A stretch of DNA of 64,000 nucleotides. Origin: Methylotenera sp. (GTDB lineage: Bacteria > Pseudomonadota > Gammaproteobacteria > Burkholderiales > Methylophilaceae). Under the pieces are notes generated by a model that saw nothing but the letters and a program-made list of their open reading frames with translations, had not been told where the DNA came from and ran no database searches. The stretch lies in assembly GCA_017880905.1 (NCBI GenBank), contig JADGRO010000014.1:25189-89188 (forward strand), in the 5' to 3' direction. Positions within the stretch are counted from its first letter, which is position 1; every line of letters starts with the position of its first letter. A program made the translations under genes and the position numbers. Positions 1 to 11,377 of the stretch are shown here, piece after piece.

Positions 1-2
1 TA

Positions 3-656
3 ACCGTTGACCTCGCATTTTTTAGTGCAAGTTTACTGAAAATACCTGATGGTGGTTGGGTGCCATTGTTAATTGGCATCTGCATTTTTACGTTGATGCT
101 CACTTGGAAAACAGGTCGCTCTATGGTTTATACCCGCTTAAAATCTGATGCCATGGCAATTGAACCTTTTATTGAAGCAATAGGTGCGCACCCACCTCCA
201 CGTGTCCCTGGCACGGCACTTTTTATGACGCCTAACCCAGAAGGCGTGCCACACGCCATGTTGCACAATCTAAAACACAACAAGGTGCTGCACGAAAAAG
301 TAGTGATTTTAACTGTTCGTTTTTTGGATTTTCCGCACACCAACCTCGAAGAGCGCGTCAGTGTTGAAGCGCTGCCTTATGAGTTTTATCGCGTTACCGT
401 GCGCTATGGATTTAAAGATGAGCCTGATTTGCCACGCGATTTGATCTTATGCAGCAAATATGGCTTAGAGTTTGACGCGATGGATACTTCGTACTTCATA
501 GGCAAAGAAATCTTAATAGCCAGCCATAAATCCGGCATGGCCTATTGGCGCAAAAAAATCTTTATTGTGCTTTTCCGCTCAGCAGAAACCATTACCAACC
601 AATTTAAACTGCCGCCCAATCGCGTTATCGAACTGGGCTCGCAATTGATGATATAA
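3..656 (+). CDS. kup: KUP-family potassium uptake protein, C-terminal part (5' truncated by window edge)
   Basis: The reading frame is open from the first bases, so this is the 3' part of a gene that starts outside the window. The first visible residues (TVDLAFFSASLLKIPDGGW) are the conserved end of the KUP/HAK/KT membrane domain. One last transmembrane segment (LLIGICIFTLMLTW) and then the soluble C-terminal domain follow, with the family motif NLEERVSVEALP. Kup is a proton-coupled K+ importer in the inner membrane. About 217 residues are seen of a protein usually near 620-630 aa. The gene ends with TAA. Confidence 0.9.
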   Translation, partial: TVDLAFFSASLLKIPDGGWVPLLIGICIFTLMLTWKTGRSMVYTRLKSDAMAIEPFIEAIGAHPPPRVPGTALFMTPNPEGVPHAMLHNLKHNKVLHEKVVILTVRFLDFPHTNLEERVSVEALPYEFYRVTVRYGFKDEPDLPRDLILCSKYGLEFDAMDTSYFIGKEILIASHKSGMAYWRKKIFIVLFRSAETITNQFKLPPNRVIELGSQLMI

Positions 657-748
657 AATAATTCGATTAACCCATATTCGTTCAACCAATTTGCTAGTCA
701 TGCGTTAAAACTTGTTGTCAGTTTTAAGATTTAATTTAAGGAAAAACC

Positions 749-1561
749 ATGAAAAAACTCACTCTCGCACTTGTAGCTGTGCTCTCATTACAAATTGGCG
801 GTTGTGCAACTACTACCAGTAAAAGCGCGTCTGGCGTGGAACGTAGGCAGTTACTACTCCTACCTGAAAGACACGTAGAGAGCATGTCTCTACAAAGCTA
901 TCAACAAACATTAAAAGAAGCTGATGGCAAAAAAACATTGAATACTGATCCAGCCGCCTTAGCGCGCGTACGCGAAATTTCTAATCGATTGATTGCCCAA
1001 ACACCTGTTTTCCGTCCTGATGCTAAAAACTGGAAATGGGAGATCAACGTAGAAAAAAATAATCAGGTCAATGCCTATTGTATGCCTGGTGGAAAAATTA
1101 TGGTGTTTACCGGTTTAATCGATCAACTTAAACCAACCGATGACGAGCTTGCCGTGGTGATTGGCCATGAAATAAGCCACGCCCTACGTGAACACGGCCG
1201 TGAGCGTATGTCGCAAGCTTATGTGCAACAGTTTGGGTTACAAGCACTCGCTGCCTTTGTCACCGGGTCTGCAGGTACCGCAGCAGTGCAGGCAGCAGGC
1301 ATGGGTTCGCAATTATTTTTTGCTTTGCCAAACTCTCGTACGCAAGAAACTGAAGCCGACCGCATGGGGCTAGAGCTCACTGCTCGCGCTGGCTACAATC
1401 CTGAATCCGCAATATCGCTATGGACAAGAATGAGTAAGCTGGGTGGCAATAAACCACCTGCTTATCTGAGTGACCACCCAGCCGACGAAGCACGCATTAA
1501 CGACTTACAAAAGCTAATGCCTAAAATGCTACCTTTGTATGAACAAGCTAAAGCTAAATAA
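749..1561 (+). CDS. M48-family zinc metalloprotease, lipoprotein (LoiP/YcaL-like)
   Basis: A 270-aa exported protease. The N-terminus is a lipoprotein signal ending in IGGC (Cys19 would be acylated). Residue +2 is Ala, so an outer-membrane destination is expected. The zinc site is HEISH (His140, Glu141, His144) with the third ligand Glu202 in the ETEADRMG motif. Both are intact, so the enzyme should be active. Relatives (LoiP, YcaL, BepA) degrade misassembled envelope proteins; the exact substrate here is unknown. A good RBS (AAGGA) lies 8 bases before the ATG, and a hairpin terminator follows, so the gene is probably monocistronic. Confidence 0.85.
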   Translation: MKKLTLALVAVLSLQIGGCATTTSKSASGVERRQLLLLPERHVESMSLQSYQQTLKEADGKKTLNTDPAALARVREISNRLIAQTPVFRPDAKNWKWEINVEKNNQVNAYCMPGGKIMVFTGLIDQLKPTDDELAVVIGHEISHALREHGRERMSQAYVQQFGLQALAAFVTGSAGTAAVQAAGMGSQLFFALPNSRTQETEADRMGLELTARAGYNPESAISLWTRMSKLGGNKPPAYLSDHPADEARINDLQKLMPKMLPLYEQAKAK

Positions 1562-1577
1562 TTAAGCCATTAAAATA

Positions 1578-1609
1578 AAAAGCCTCAGGTGATCATCTGA
1601 GGCTTTTTA
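1578..1609 (+). terminator. Rho-independent terminator after the M48 protease gene
   Basis: An 8-bp perfect stem (AGCCTCAG at 1581-1588 with CTGAGGCT at 1597-1604), an 8-base loop and a following T-run. A-rich bases precede the stem, so it could also work on the other strand. Confidence 0.85.
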
Positions 1610-1700
1610 TTTCGTAGGATAAAGGCATTCGAATTAATTCTTAATCAAGGAGTTTCGGGTAAAATAATGCCTTTGTATTTTTATCTTTCGGAAAGTTACC

Positions 1701-2528
1701 ATGTCGCAATTGCAAGCTGTTATCGAAGAAGCGTTTGAAAACCGCGCTAATATTAATCCTGCCAACGTCAGCAAAGAAGTGAAAGAAGCGGTTTTTAGCG
1801 TTTTAGAAGACCTCAATGCAGGTAAGTTACGCGTTGCTTCCCGCATAGGCGACAGCCAACAATGGGAAACGCATCAATGGTTAAAAAAAGCAGTGCTATT
1901 GTCTTTCCGCTTAGAAAACAATGCTCTGATGGATGATGGCGTAACGCGCTACTTTGACAAAGTGCCACCAAAATTTGCCAACTATACAGAAGAAGACTTT
2001 AAAGCTGGTGGCTTCCGCGTGGTGCCCAATGCCATCGTACGTCGTGGTTCATTTATTGGTAAAAACGCAGTGCTTATGCCGTCATACATCAATATCGGCG
2101 CCTATGTCGGCGAAGGCAGCATGGTGGATACTTGGGCGACGGTTGGCTCTTGCGCGCAGATTGGCAAGAACGTGCATTTAAGTGGCGGCGTGGGCATAGG
2201 CGGCGTGTTAGAGCCGGTGCAAGCTGGGCCAACCATAATCGGCGATAATTGCTTTATCGGTGCCCGCTCCGAGGTGGTTGAAGGTGTGGTGGTGGAAGAC
2301 AACTGCGTAATTTCGATGGGCGTATACATTGGCCAAAGTACCAAAATTTATGACCGCGAAACCGGTGAAGTATTTTATGGCCGCGTACCTGCAGGCTCTG
2401 TAGTGGTTTCTGGGAATTTACCTTCAAAAGATGGCAGTTATAGCCTTTACTGCGCAGTCATTGTTAAAAAGGTGGATGCAAAAACCTTAGGCAAAGTGGG
2501 CATTAACGAGCTCTTGCGCGGCATTTAA
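1701..2528 (+). CDS. dapD: 2,3,4,5-tetrahydropyridine-2,6-dicarboxylate N-succinyltransferase
   Basis: DapD transfers a succinyl group from succinyl-CoA to tetrahydrodipicolinate in the succinylase branch of lysine/meso-diaminopimelate synthesis. The 275-aa length fits the family (about 274). The N-terminal helical domain is followed, from about residue 100, by a left-handed beta helix of hexapeptide repeats ([46 protein letters not shown]). Start: ATG preceded by CGGAAAG. The next pathway step, dapE, lies 2.7 kb downstream, separated by the GGDEF/EAL gene. Confidence 0.96.
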   Translation: MSQLQAVIEEAFENRANINPANVSKEVKEAVFSVLEDLNAGKLRVASRIGDSQQWETHQWLKKAVLLSFRLENNALMDDGVTRYFDKVPPKFANYTEEDFKAGGFRVVPNAIVRRGSFIGKNAVLMPSYINIGAYVGEGSMVDTWATVGSCAQIGKNVHLSGGVGIGGVLEPVQAGPTIIGDNCFIGARSEVVEGVVVEDNCVISMGVYIGQSTKIYDRETGEVFYGRVPAGSVVVSGNLPSKDGSYSLYCAVIVKKVDAKTLGKVGINELLRGI

Positions 2529-2729
2529 CAGAACTGTCATTGGTTCAACACATTTGTTGCCTTATATAGATAGCAGAGTAGCCAATACCTACCCTTCATA
2601 AAAACAAATCACTTAAAATCTCATTCAAGTGACTGTCTTTTATACCTAATTTCTGAACATTGGTTCCATGGTACGTTAATTGCTTAGATTTAATACCATA
2701 AAAAATATTGGGCCTCTTACATCTCAAGC

Positions 2730-4853
2730 ATGGAACTTAATTACGACATTTTGTTAGTGCTACTCTCACTGACTGCGAGTAGCTTCGCCATGTTTGCCTC
2801 ATTTAACTATGTAAATCGTTTATACCACTCCAGCGCAACTGGTAGGTTATTTTTATTGCCAATTTATTCCATTGCAGTGGGTAGCGGGCTATGGGGTATC
2901 CAATTTATCAATTGGCTCGCTTTTCATAGTGGAAATGCTTTTCAATTCTCAACACCGGTCATGCTGGCATCATGGCTTACCTCCATTTTTGTTGGATTTA
3001 TTTTATATTACGTTTCTAGCAAAAAGTTAATGTCTTTCAACTTGCTAGTGTCTAGTGGTGTAATTGCTGGGCTGGGCAGTTATGCTACGTTTTATTTATC
3101 TGCCATTGCATTACACACATCAAATAATGTTGCTTTGGATCCTATTCCATTATTAATTGCATTTTTATTAGCGGTGAGTGTAAGCATATTAGCCATACTC
3201 ACACTCTCTTGGATGAAAGATTATGCGGGGGAAAATCCACTTTTAGTTAAGCTTATTTTATCGTTAATTACGGGTGCCGCAATCATGGGCTTACACATTA
3301 CATTTAGCGCATCTCTTATTCTGCAAACAGACACTTTAATTGCAGCAGAACACATTGTGTCAAATAAAAAAATGCTAGCGGCCATTATTTCACTTTCCAT
3401 TGTCTGCTTATTTTTATTAGTATTTACCATCGCCATGTTTTATGAAAAATTAGGTAAAAGCACTTTTAAATTTAACATTTTAAATAAACAAAAAAACGTC
3501 ATTGTAAATGCGCTTGACGCTAAAGATGCGCTTACCCATCTGCCCAATCGACGCGCCTTTCAACACCTATTAGAAGCTGCCGCAAAACGTTGTGCACGTT
3601 CGGGTGACACAATTGCAGTTGCTTATATTGATTTGGATCATTTTAAACCAATTAATGATAGTTTTGGTCATCACGTGGGCGATGCCGTACTGGTTCGTGT
3701 AGCGCAACGGTTACAAGCTGCTGTGCGCGGTTGCGATTCAGTAGCACGCTTAGGTGGCGATGAGTTTGTCGCCTTAATAGAGGAAATTAAGTCCGATGAG
3801 GACATCATTCCTATCGTCGAGCGTATCGTCAACTCAATTAAAGAGCCATTTTTAGTCAATCATCATCAAATTGAAATCTCCTGTTCGGTGGGTATTGCCA
3901 TTTACCCACGTGATGGCAACATTGAAAAGCTGATGGTTTGTGCCGACAAGGCGATGTATAAAGCTAAAGAGAACGGTAAAAATCAATTTAGATTTTATGA
4001 TGCCGAGATTGAATCAGCGTCTGATCAGATGTTAGAACTGCATCGCGATTTGCATCTTGCAGTTGAACATCAACAATTTAACTTAGTATTTCAACCTAAA
4101 GTGGATTGCAAAACGCAATCGCCTGTTGGCGCAGAGGCGCTCATACGATGGAATCATCCGATTAAAGGCATGCTGCCACCAAAAGATTTTATTACAGCAG
4201 CGGAAAATTTTGGCTTAATTGATGAAATAAATAAATGGGTGATAGAAGAAGTTTGCCGCACCATTCAGCGCGCCAAACAAGAAGGAATTAATTTAAATAT
4301 TTCAATTAATTTAGCATACCAACAATTTCGTAACGCAAATTTAGTGCATGAAATTACCGAGGTACTTAGGGACTATAAAGTGCCACCGAGTAAAATTACT
4401 TTTGAAATTAAAGAAACTGTAGCTATTAAAAACGAAAGGCAATTTAAACTTTTACTTGCGCAATTTAAAATAGCTAAAATTAAAATAGCACTAGCCGATT
4501 TTGGTTTACGCCCATTTACGCTTGCTTATTTGCAAAATTTGAATGTAGGTGAGCTGAAATTAGATAAAATATTTATCTCAAAAATTGATACCAACAAAGC
4601 CTCCAAAGCATTAATCGATGCAGCAATTCGCCTTGCACATGCCTTAGATTTTAATGTCGTTGCAGAAGGCGTAGAAACTGAAATGCAGCGAGAAGTGCTT
4701 TTAGATTTAGGTTGCAATCATATGCAAGGCTATTTGTTTTCTAAACCAATTTCGGAAGTTAAATTATTTAATTTGTTTAAACACCTTGACGTCAATCTTG
4801 AATCTACAAGCGAGCTTTTAACAATTGATTATTCAACAGATAAGCTACATTAA
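2730..4853 (+). CDS. GGDEF/EAL hybrid cyclic-di-GMP protein with a degenerate MHYT-type membrane sensor
   Basis: A 707-aa inner-membrane signalling protein. Residues 1-250 hold about seven hydrophobic segments. Three of them occupy the places of MHYT repeats (GLWGIQFINWLAFH, GLGSYATFYLSAIALH, GAAIMGLHITFSAS) but lack the Met-His-Tyr-Thr residues. The GGDEF domain (about 255-430) has an intact signature at 342-346 and an RxxD inhibitory site (Arg333-Asp336), so diguanylate cyclase activity is likely. The EAL domain (about 440-690) keeps Glu469, but the DDFG motif reads Ala589-Asp590-Phe-Gly and the TGYSS loop is lost. Phosphodiesterase activity is therefore doubtful. It may act as a cyclase with a c-di-GMP-binding EAL module. 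It lies alone between dapD and yffB-dapE. Confidence 0.9.
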   Translation: MELNYDILLVLLSLTASSFAMFASFNYVNRLYHSSATGRLFLLPIYSIAVGSGLWGIQFINWLAFHSGNAFQFSTPVMLASWLTSIFVGFILYYVSSKKLMSFNLLVSSGVIAGLGSYATFYLSAIALHTSNNVALDPIPLLIAFLLAVSVSILAILTLSWMKDYAGENPLLVKLILSLITGAAIMGLHITFSASLILQTDTLIAAEHIVSNKKMLAAIISLSIVCLFLLVFTIAMFYEKLGKSTFKFNILNKQKNVIVNALDAKDALTHLPNRRAFQHLLEAAAKRCARSGDTIAVAYIDLDHFKPINDSFGHHVGDAVLVRVAQRLQAAVRGCDSVARLGGDEFVALIEEIKSDEDIIPIVERIVNSIKEPFLVNHHQIEISCSVGIAIYPRDGNIEKLMVCADKAMYKAKENGKNQFRFYDAEIESASDQMLELHRDLHLAVEHQQFNLVFQPKVDCKTQSPVGAEALIRWNHPIKGMLPPKDFITAAENFGLIDEINKWVIEEVCRTIQRAKQEGINLNISINLAYQQFRNANLVHEITEVLRDYKVPPSKITFEIKETVAIKNERQFKLLLAQFKIAKIKIALADFGLRPFTLAYLQNLNVGELKLDKIFISKIDTNKASKALIDAAIRLAHALDFNVVAEGVETEMQREVLLDLGCNHMQGYLFSKPISEVKLFNLFKHLDVNLESTSELLTIDYSTDKLH

Positions 4854-4892
4854 GGCTGCACACGCTTTACTGTAGCTGTTAAAATAGGCGCT

Positions 4893-7299
<2,407 letters not shown>

Positions 7300-7310
7300 G
7301 TTCAGTTAAT

Positions 7311-8423
7311 TTAACCTCTTCCTCGATTTCTATCACTACGTTTTTGCTGTTTTGGCGCCGTTAAATCACTGGCCTGCCTAACGCGACGATGTTCTGATTT
7401 TTTAGGCACTGATTTTCTAGACGCTGGTTTTATTGTGTCTGAACGTTGATTTGGCTGATTAGCTTGATTTGCTTCACGCGGTTTTCTATCAAGCGCACTC
7501 ACTCTTTGTTTGCGCACTTTCGGCATAAACACGGTTGTAGCTTTGTCTTTTTCGCGCTGATTTAGCTGTTTTAGTGGCGTTTTAGGTACTTCTAAACCCG
7601 CCCATTCCAATAAATCCACCACTTGTTTTTGCTCAAGTTTAAGCATTTGGCCACGTTTAACGCGCGGTGGTAAATTCACTGGACCAAATCTCACCCGCAT
7701 CAAACGACTCACAGGCAATTGAAGTGCCTCAAACAGCCTACGCACCTCTCTATTTCGGCCTTCACGCAAAATTACTTGATACCAATGATTCGCACCTTCA
7801 CCACCCTGCGGGCTAATGCTATCAAAGCTGGCGGGGCCGTCTTCAAGCTCAATACCTTGCGTAAGTTGCAGCAATTGGCCTTCGGTTAGTTCTCCAAAAA
7901 TCCGCACCGCGTATTCGCGCTCTACCTCATAGCGTGGGTGCATAAAGCGATTGGCGAGTTCGCCAGAATTGGTGAATATCAAGAGGCCGCTGGTATTCAT
8001 GTCCAGCCTACCGATAGCGATCCACTTACCTTGCTTGATGCGTGGCAATTTATCGAACACGCTGGTGCGACCTTCTGGGTCATCCTGGCTGACGATTTCA
8101 CCTTCTGGCTTATGGTAAATCAACACTTGTGGCAGCTCGGCCTCAAAAGGTAAGCGTAGCGGACGGCTATCAAGCCTCACAATATCATACTGAGTAACAC
8201 CCGCGCCCACTTTGGCGGTTTCACCATTGATGGTCACACGACCACTTGCAATCAGCTCTTCCATATCACGGCGCGAGCCTAAGCCAGCCAACGCCATTAG
8301 CTTGTGTAAGCGTTGTGTGGGTTCTGGAGGCACATTTGGATCGACTTCCAACCTAGTGAAGTTGGTTTTTGGGCGGCGTGGAATTGCTCGCGGATCGCGC
8401 TGTTGCTTGAAAGGACGTGCCAT
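7311..8423 (-). CDS. rluB: 23S rRNA pseudouridine 2605 synthase
   Basis: A 370-aa RsuA/RluB-family pseudouridine synthase. An S4 RNA-binding domain near the N-terminus (QRLHKLMALAGLGSRRDMEELI) is followed by the catalytic domain with GRLDMNTSGLLIFTNSGE, which contains the catalytic Asp, and by EGRNREVRRLFEA. RluB modifies helix 89-region nucleotide U2605 of 23S rRNA. The final 80 or so residues are a Lys/Arg/Gln-rich disordered tail, common in proteobacterial RluB. It follows scpB-scpA on the same strand, a widely conserved scpA-scpB-rluB order. Confidence 0.94.
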   Translation of the reverse strand: MARPFKQQRDPRAIPRRPKTNFTRLEVDPNVPPEPTQRLHKLMALAGLGSRRDMEELIASGRVTINGETAKVGAGVTQYDIVRLDSRPLRLPFEAELPQVLIYHKPEGEIVSQDDPEGRTSVFDKLPRIKQGKWIAIGRLDMNTSGLLIFTNSGELANRFMHPRYEVEREYAVRIFGELTEGQLLQLTQGIELEDGPASFDSISPQGGEGANHWYQVILREGRNREVRRLFEALQLPVSRLMRVRFGPVNLPPRVKRGQMLKLEQKQVVDLLEWAGLEVPKTPLKQLNQREKDKATTVFMPKVRKQRVSALDRKPREANQANQPNQRSDTIKPASRKSVPKKSEHRRVRQASDLTAPKQQKRSDRNRGRG

Positions 8424-8477
8424 GTTGATAACTTATTGATTGCAATAGCGCATTTTACAGCAGTTACAACAAAACCT

Positions 8478-9029
8478 TTAACTATCTAGTGGAATTTCGG
8501 TTTGCTCAAAATCCTCCATTTGCGGCAATTCGGCTAAAGAACGTAAATTGAGATCATCCAAAAAATGTTTAGTGGTCGCATAAAGTGAGGGCCGCCCTGG
8601 TACCTCCCGCTGGCCGACCACATCGATCCAATCGCGCTCCTGCAATTGACGCATCACGTTCGGGTTAACCGCAACGCCGCGTATTTGCTCAATATCGCCG
8701 CGCGTGACTGGTTGACGGTAAGCAATAATGGCGAGGGTTTCCATCACCGCGCGGGAATATTTAGCTTGGCGCTCAGGATTCAGACGCACAATAAACTCGC
8801 TAAATTGTGACTTGGCTTGAAAGCGATAACCACTCGCTACTTGCACCAATTCCAGCGTTTTTTCTGCCCAATCTTGCTTTAGCTCATCCATTAACATTCT
8901 TAAAGTAGTACGCTCCATGCGCCCTGCAAATAACTTCAACATGTCGTCCAAGCTTAATGGCTGACCAGCCGTAAGCAAAACGGCTTCTAAGATTTGTTTC
9001 ATTTCGGTGATGTTGTCAGGCTCTCTCAC
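8478..9029 (-). CDS. scpB: Segregation and condensation protein B
   Basis: ScpB is a winged-helix kite subunit of the SMC-ScpAB condensin that helps arrange and segregate the chromosome. The 183-aa protein carries the family motifs LEAVLLTAGQPLS near the start, AVMETLAIIAYRQPVTRGDIEQIRG in the second winged helix, and GRPSLYATTKHFLDDL. The start overlaps the end of scpA by 14 bases, as expected for co-translation of the two partners. Confidence 0.94.
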   Translation of the reverse strand: MREPDNITEMKQILEAVLLTAGQPLSLDDMLKLFAGRMERTTLRMLMDELKQDWAEKTLELVQVASGYRFQAKSQFSEFIVRLNPERQAKYSRAVMETLAIIAYRQPVTRGDIEQIRGVAVNPNVMRQLQERDWIDVVGQREVPGRPSLYATTKHFLDDLNLRSLAELPQMEDFEQTEIPLDS

Positions 9030-9807
9030 CAGTATTCACCTGTAAGTAGATTGGTGAAAACGCTTGTTGCTGCGTCATGCGAATCAAGCCTTCTTTTGCC
9101 AGCTCTAAAATCGCTAAAAAGTTCACGACCAATTTTGCCAAACCTTCGCTCGCTACATCAAACAATTGCGAAAATTCCACCATGCCATCAGTCTTCAAGC
9201 GGCGTAGAATCTGGCTCATATGCTCGCGCACAGAAAGTTCTTCCTTGCCAATTTTGTGATGCGAATTGAGTTTGGCGCGCTTAAGTACATTGCGCCAAGC
9301 CTCCACCAAATCATCCAAACTCACTTCTGGCGGTTTAATCTCGCTAATATGCTGATAATAAGCAGCCGCCACGGCAATATCCACGCCCACTTGCGGCATG
9401 ATGTCCAAACGTGCGGCGGCGAGTTTAATCGCCTCGTATTCCATCAAACGGCGCACTAACTCGGCTCTAGGGTCATCTTCCTCCGCAATTTCGACAGGTT
9501 TTGGCAGCAACATGCGTGATTTAATCTCGATCAACATCGCCGACATCAACAAATAATCTGCCGCCAATTCCAGCTTAATTACCTTCATTTTTTCCACATA
9601 CACTATATATTGCGCGGTAAGCTGCGCCATGGGAATATCGAGAATATCCAGATTGTGCTTGCGGATAAGGTAAAGTAGCAAATCGAGCGGGCCTTCAAAC
9701 GCCTCTAAATACACTTCCAGCGCGTCTGGCGGAATGTATAAATCCTGCGGAAGCTCGGTAAAAGCCTCGCCATAAATACGCGCATCTAAATTAAGCTGCG
9801 ACTTCAT
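9016..9807 (-). CDS. scpA: Segregation and condensation protein A
   Basis: ScpA is the kleisin that bridges the SMC heads and recruits ScpB. The 263-aa protein shows the kleisin N-terminal motif FEGPLDLLLYLIRKHNLDILDIP followed by AADYLLMSAMLIEIKSRMLLP and a C-terminal winged helix. No smc gene is in the window. It begins 6 bases after the SMR-pump gene, so the operon may start further upstream on the minus strand. Confidence 0.95.
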   Translation of the reverse strand: MKSQLNLDARIYGEAFTELPQDLYIPPDALEVYLEAFEGPLDLLLYLIRKHNLDILDIPMAQLTAQYIVYVEKMKVIKLELAADYLLMSAMLIEIKSRMLLPKPVEIAEEDDPRAELVRRLMEYEAIKLAAARLDIMPQVGVDIAVAAAYYQHISEIKPPEVSLDDLVEAWRNVLKRAKLNSHHKIGKEELSVREHMSQILRRLKTDGMVEFSQLFDVASEGLAKLVVNFLAILELAKEGLIRMTQQQAFSPIYLQVNTGERA

Positions 9808-9813
9808 ATCAAC

Positions 9814-10146
9814 CTAATGTCCTACCGTTTTAGAAAACACATTAATCACAATCGCACCCGAGATAATTAAACCCATGCCGACGATGGCAGGCACATCCAA
9901 CACTTGGCGATACACCACCCAGCCAATAATAGAAACCAGCACGATGCCCATGCCCGACCAAATGGCGTACATAATACCCACTGGCAACACGCGCATACTC
10001 AAGGCCATAAAATAAAACGCCGTGCCATAGCCAGCGACCACAATGAGTGATGGCCACAGCCGCGTAAACTCGTTAGAGGCTTTTAGCGCAGTGGTAGCGC
10101 AGACTTCTGCGACGATAGCAATGGCAAGTGCTAACCAGTGATTCAT
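9814..10146 (-). CDS. Small multidrug resistance (SMR) efflux protein, EmrE-like
   Basis: A 110-aa, four-helix membrane protein. Helix 1 carries the essential glutamate in AEVCATTALKAS (Glu14 equivalent of EmrE). The rest follows EmrE closely, including FTRLWPS, GIMYAIWSGMGIVLVS and DVPAIVGMGLIISGA. SMR proteins work as antiparallel dimers exporting lipophilic cations in exchange for protons. The similarity to EmrE rather than to the guanidinium exporter Gdx supports a quaternary-cation role, but the substrate cannot be fixed from sequence. It sits between trpS and scpA on the same strand. Confidence 0.85.
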   Translation of the reverse strand: MNHWLALAIAIVAEVCATTALKASNEFTRLWPSLIVVAGYGTAFYFMALSMRVLPVGIMYAIWSGMGIVLVSIIGWVVYRQVLDVPAIVGMGLIISGAIVINVFSKTVGH

Positions 10147-10158
10147 ACTAACAGCCTA

Positions 10159-11361
10159 TCATGAATAGTTGAGCCCCATCGCATCGCGCACATCACGCAT
10201 GGTTTCACGCGCGAGTTTGCGGGCTTTTTCGCAGCCTTCGGCGACAATGTTTTTCACTAAGGTTGGGTCTTCCGCATATTGTGCGGCGCGTTCTTGTATC
10301 GGTTTTAATTCTTTCAACACCGCTTCTATCACCGGTTGTTTGCACTCTATGCAGCCGATGGACGCGCCTTTGCAGCCGATTTGCACCCAATCTTTTATAT
10401 TGTCGTCCGAATACACTTCGTGCAATTGCCATACCGGGCATTTGGCGGGGTCGCCCGGATCAGTGCGGCGAATGCGCGCAGGGTCTGTCGGCATGGTTTT
10501 GATTTTTTTGGCGACGGTATCTAAATCTTCACGCAGTGAAATGGTGTTGTTATAGGATTTAGACATTTTTTGGCCATCAAGCCCAGTCATTTTCGAAGCT
10601 GGCATGAGTTTATATTCCGGCTCAATTAAAATCATTTTTCCGCCGCCTTCTAGATAACCAAGCAAGCGCTCTTTGTCGCCCATACTCATGCCTTGTTGCT
10701 CTTCAATCAATGCCCGCGCAGACTCCAGCGCCTCCTCATCGCCGCTTTCTTGGTACGCGGTACGCAATTCTTCGTATAGTGCGCCTTTTTTTCCGCCGAG
10801 TTTTTTAATAGCAGCTTCGGCTTTTTCTTCAAAGCCTGTTTCTTTGCCATAGATGTGGTTAAAACGGCGTGCAATTTCGCGGGTAAATTCGATGTGCGGA
10901 ACCTGATCTTCGCCTACCGGCACTTGCGTGGCTTTGTAAATGAGAATATCCGCGCTTTGCAGCAACGGATAACCCAAAAAGCCATAAGTAGATAAATCTT
11001 TACTGGCTAATTTTTCTTGTTGGTCTTTATAGGTGGGTACACGCTCTAGCCAGCCAAGAGGCGTAATCATGCTAAGCAGCGTAAATAATTCGGCATGTTC
11101 TGGCACGCGCGATTGAATGAAAATAGTGGCATTGGCAGGGTCAACACCTGCAGCGAGCCAATCGATAACCATGTCCCATACCGAGTCTTCGATGACTTCA
11201 GGTGTGTCGTAATGCGTTGTGAGTGCGTGCCAATCGGCCACAAAGAACAAGCATTCATGCTCGTGCTGAAGCTTAATCCAATTTTTTAAAACACCGTTGT
11301 AATGGCCAAGATGCAAGCTGCCTGTGGGGCGCATGCCAGAAAGTACGCGTTCTACCGCCAT
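10159..11361 (-). CDS. trpS: Tryptophanyl-tRNA synthetase with a probable [4Fe-4S] cysteine set
   Basis: A class I synthetase that charges tRNA(Trp). The HIGH-type motif is SLHLGHYNG (about residues 15-23) and the KMSKS motif is at 265-269. At 400 aa it is longer than the E. coli enzyme (334 aa). The extra length includes a C-terminal cysteine pattern Cys308-x21-Cys330-x6-Cys337-x2-Cys340, near-identical to the C-x22-C-x6-C-x2-C [4Fe-4S] motif described for Thermotoga maritima TrpRS. It is followed by the SMR pump gene 12 bases downstream and preceded by the M50 protease gene. Confidence 0.95.
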   Translation of the reverse strand: MAVERVLSGMRPTGSLHLGHYNGVLKNWIKLQHEHECLFFVADWHALTTHYDTPEVIEDSVWDMVIDWLAAGVDPANATIFIQSRVPEHAELFTLLSMITPLGWLERVPTYKDQQEKLASKDLSTYGFLGYPLLQSADILIYKATQVPVGEDQVPHIEFTREIARRFNHIYGKETGFEEKAEAAIKKLGGKKGALYEELRTAYQESGDEEALESARALIEEQQGMSMGDKERLLGYLEGGGKMILIEPEYKLMPASKMTGLDGQKMSKSYNNTISLREDLDTVAKKIKTMPTDPARIRRTDPGDPAKCPVWQLHEVYSDDNIKDWVQIGCKGASIGCIECKQPVIEAVLKELKPIQERAAQYAEDPTLVKNIVAEGCEKARKLARETMRDVRDAMGLNYS

Positions 11362-11377
11362 AATTAACCTTAAAACT

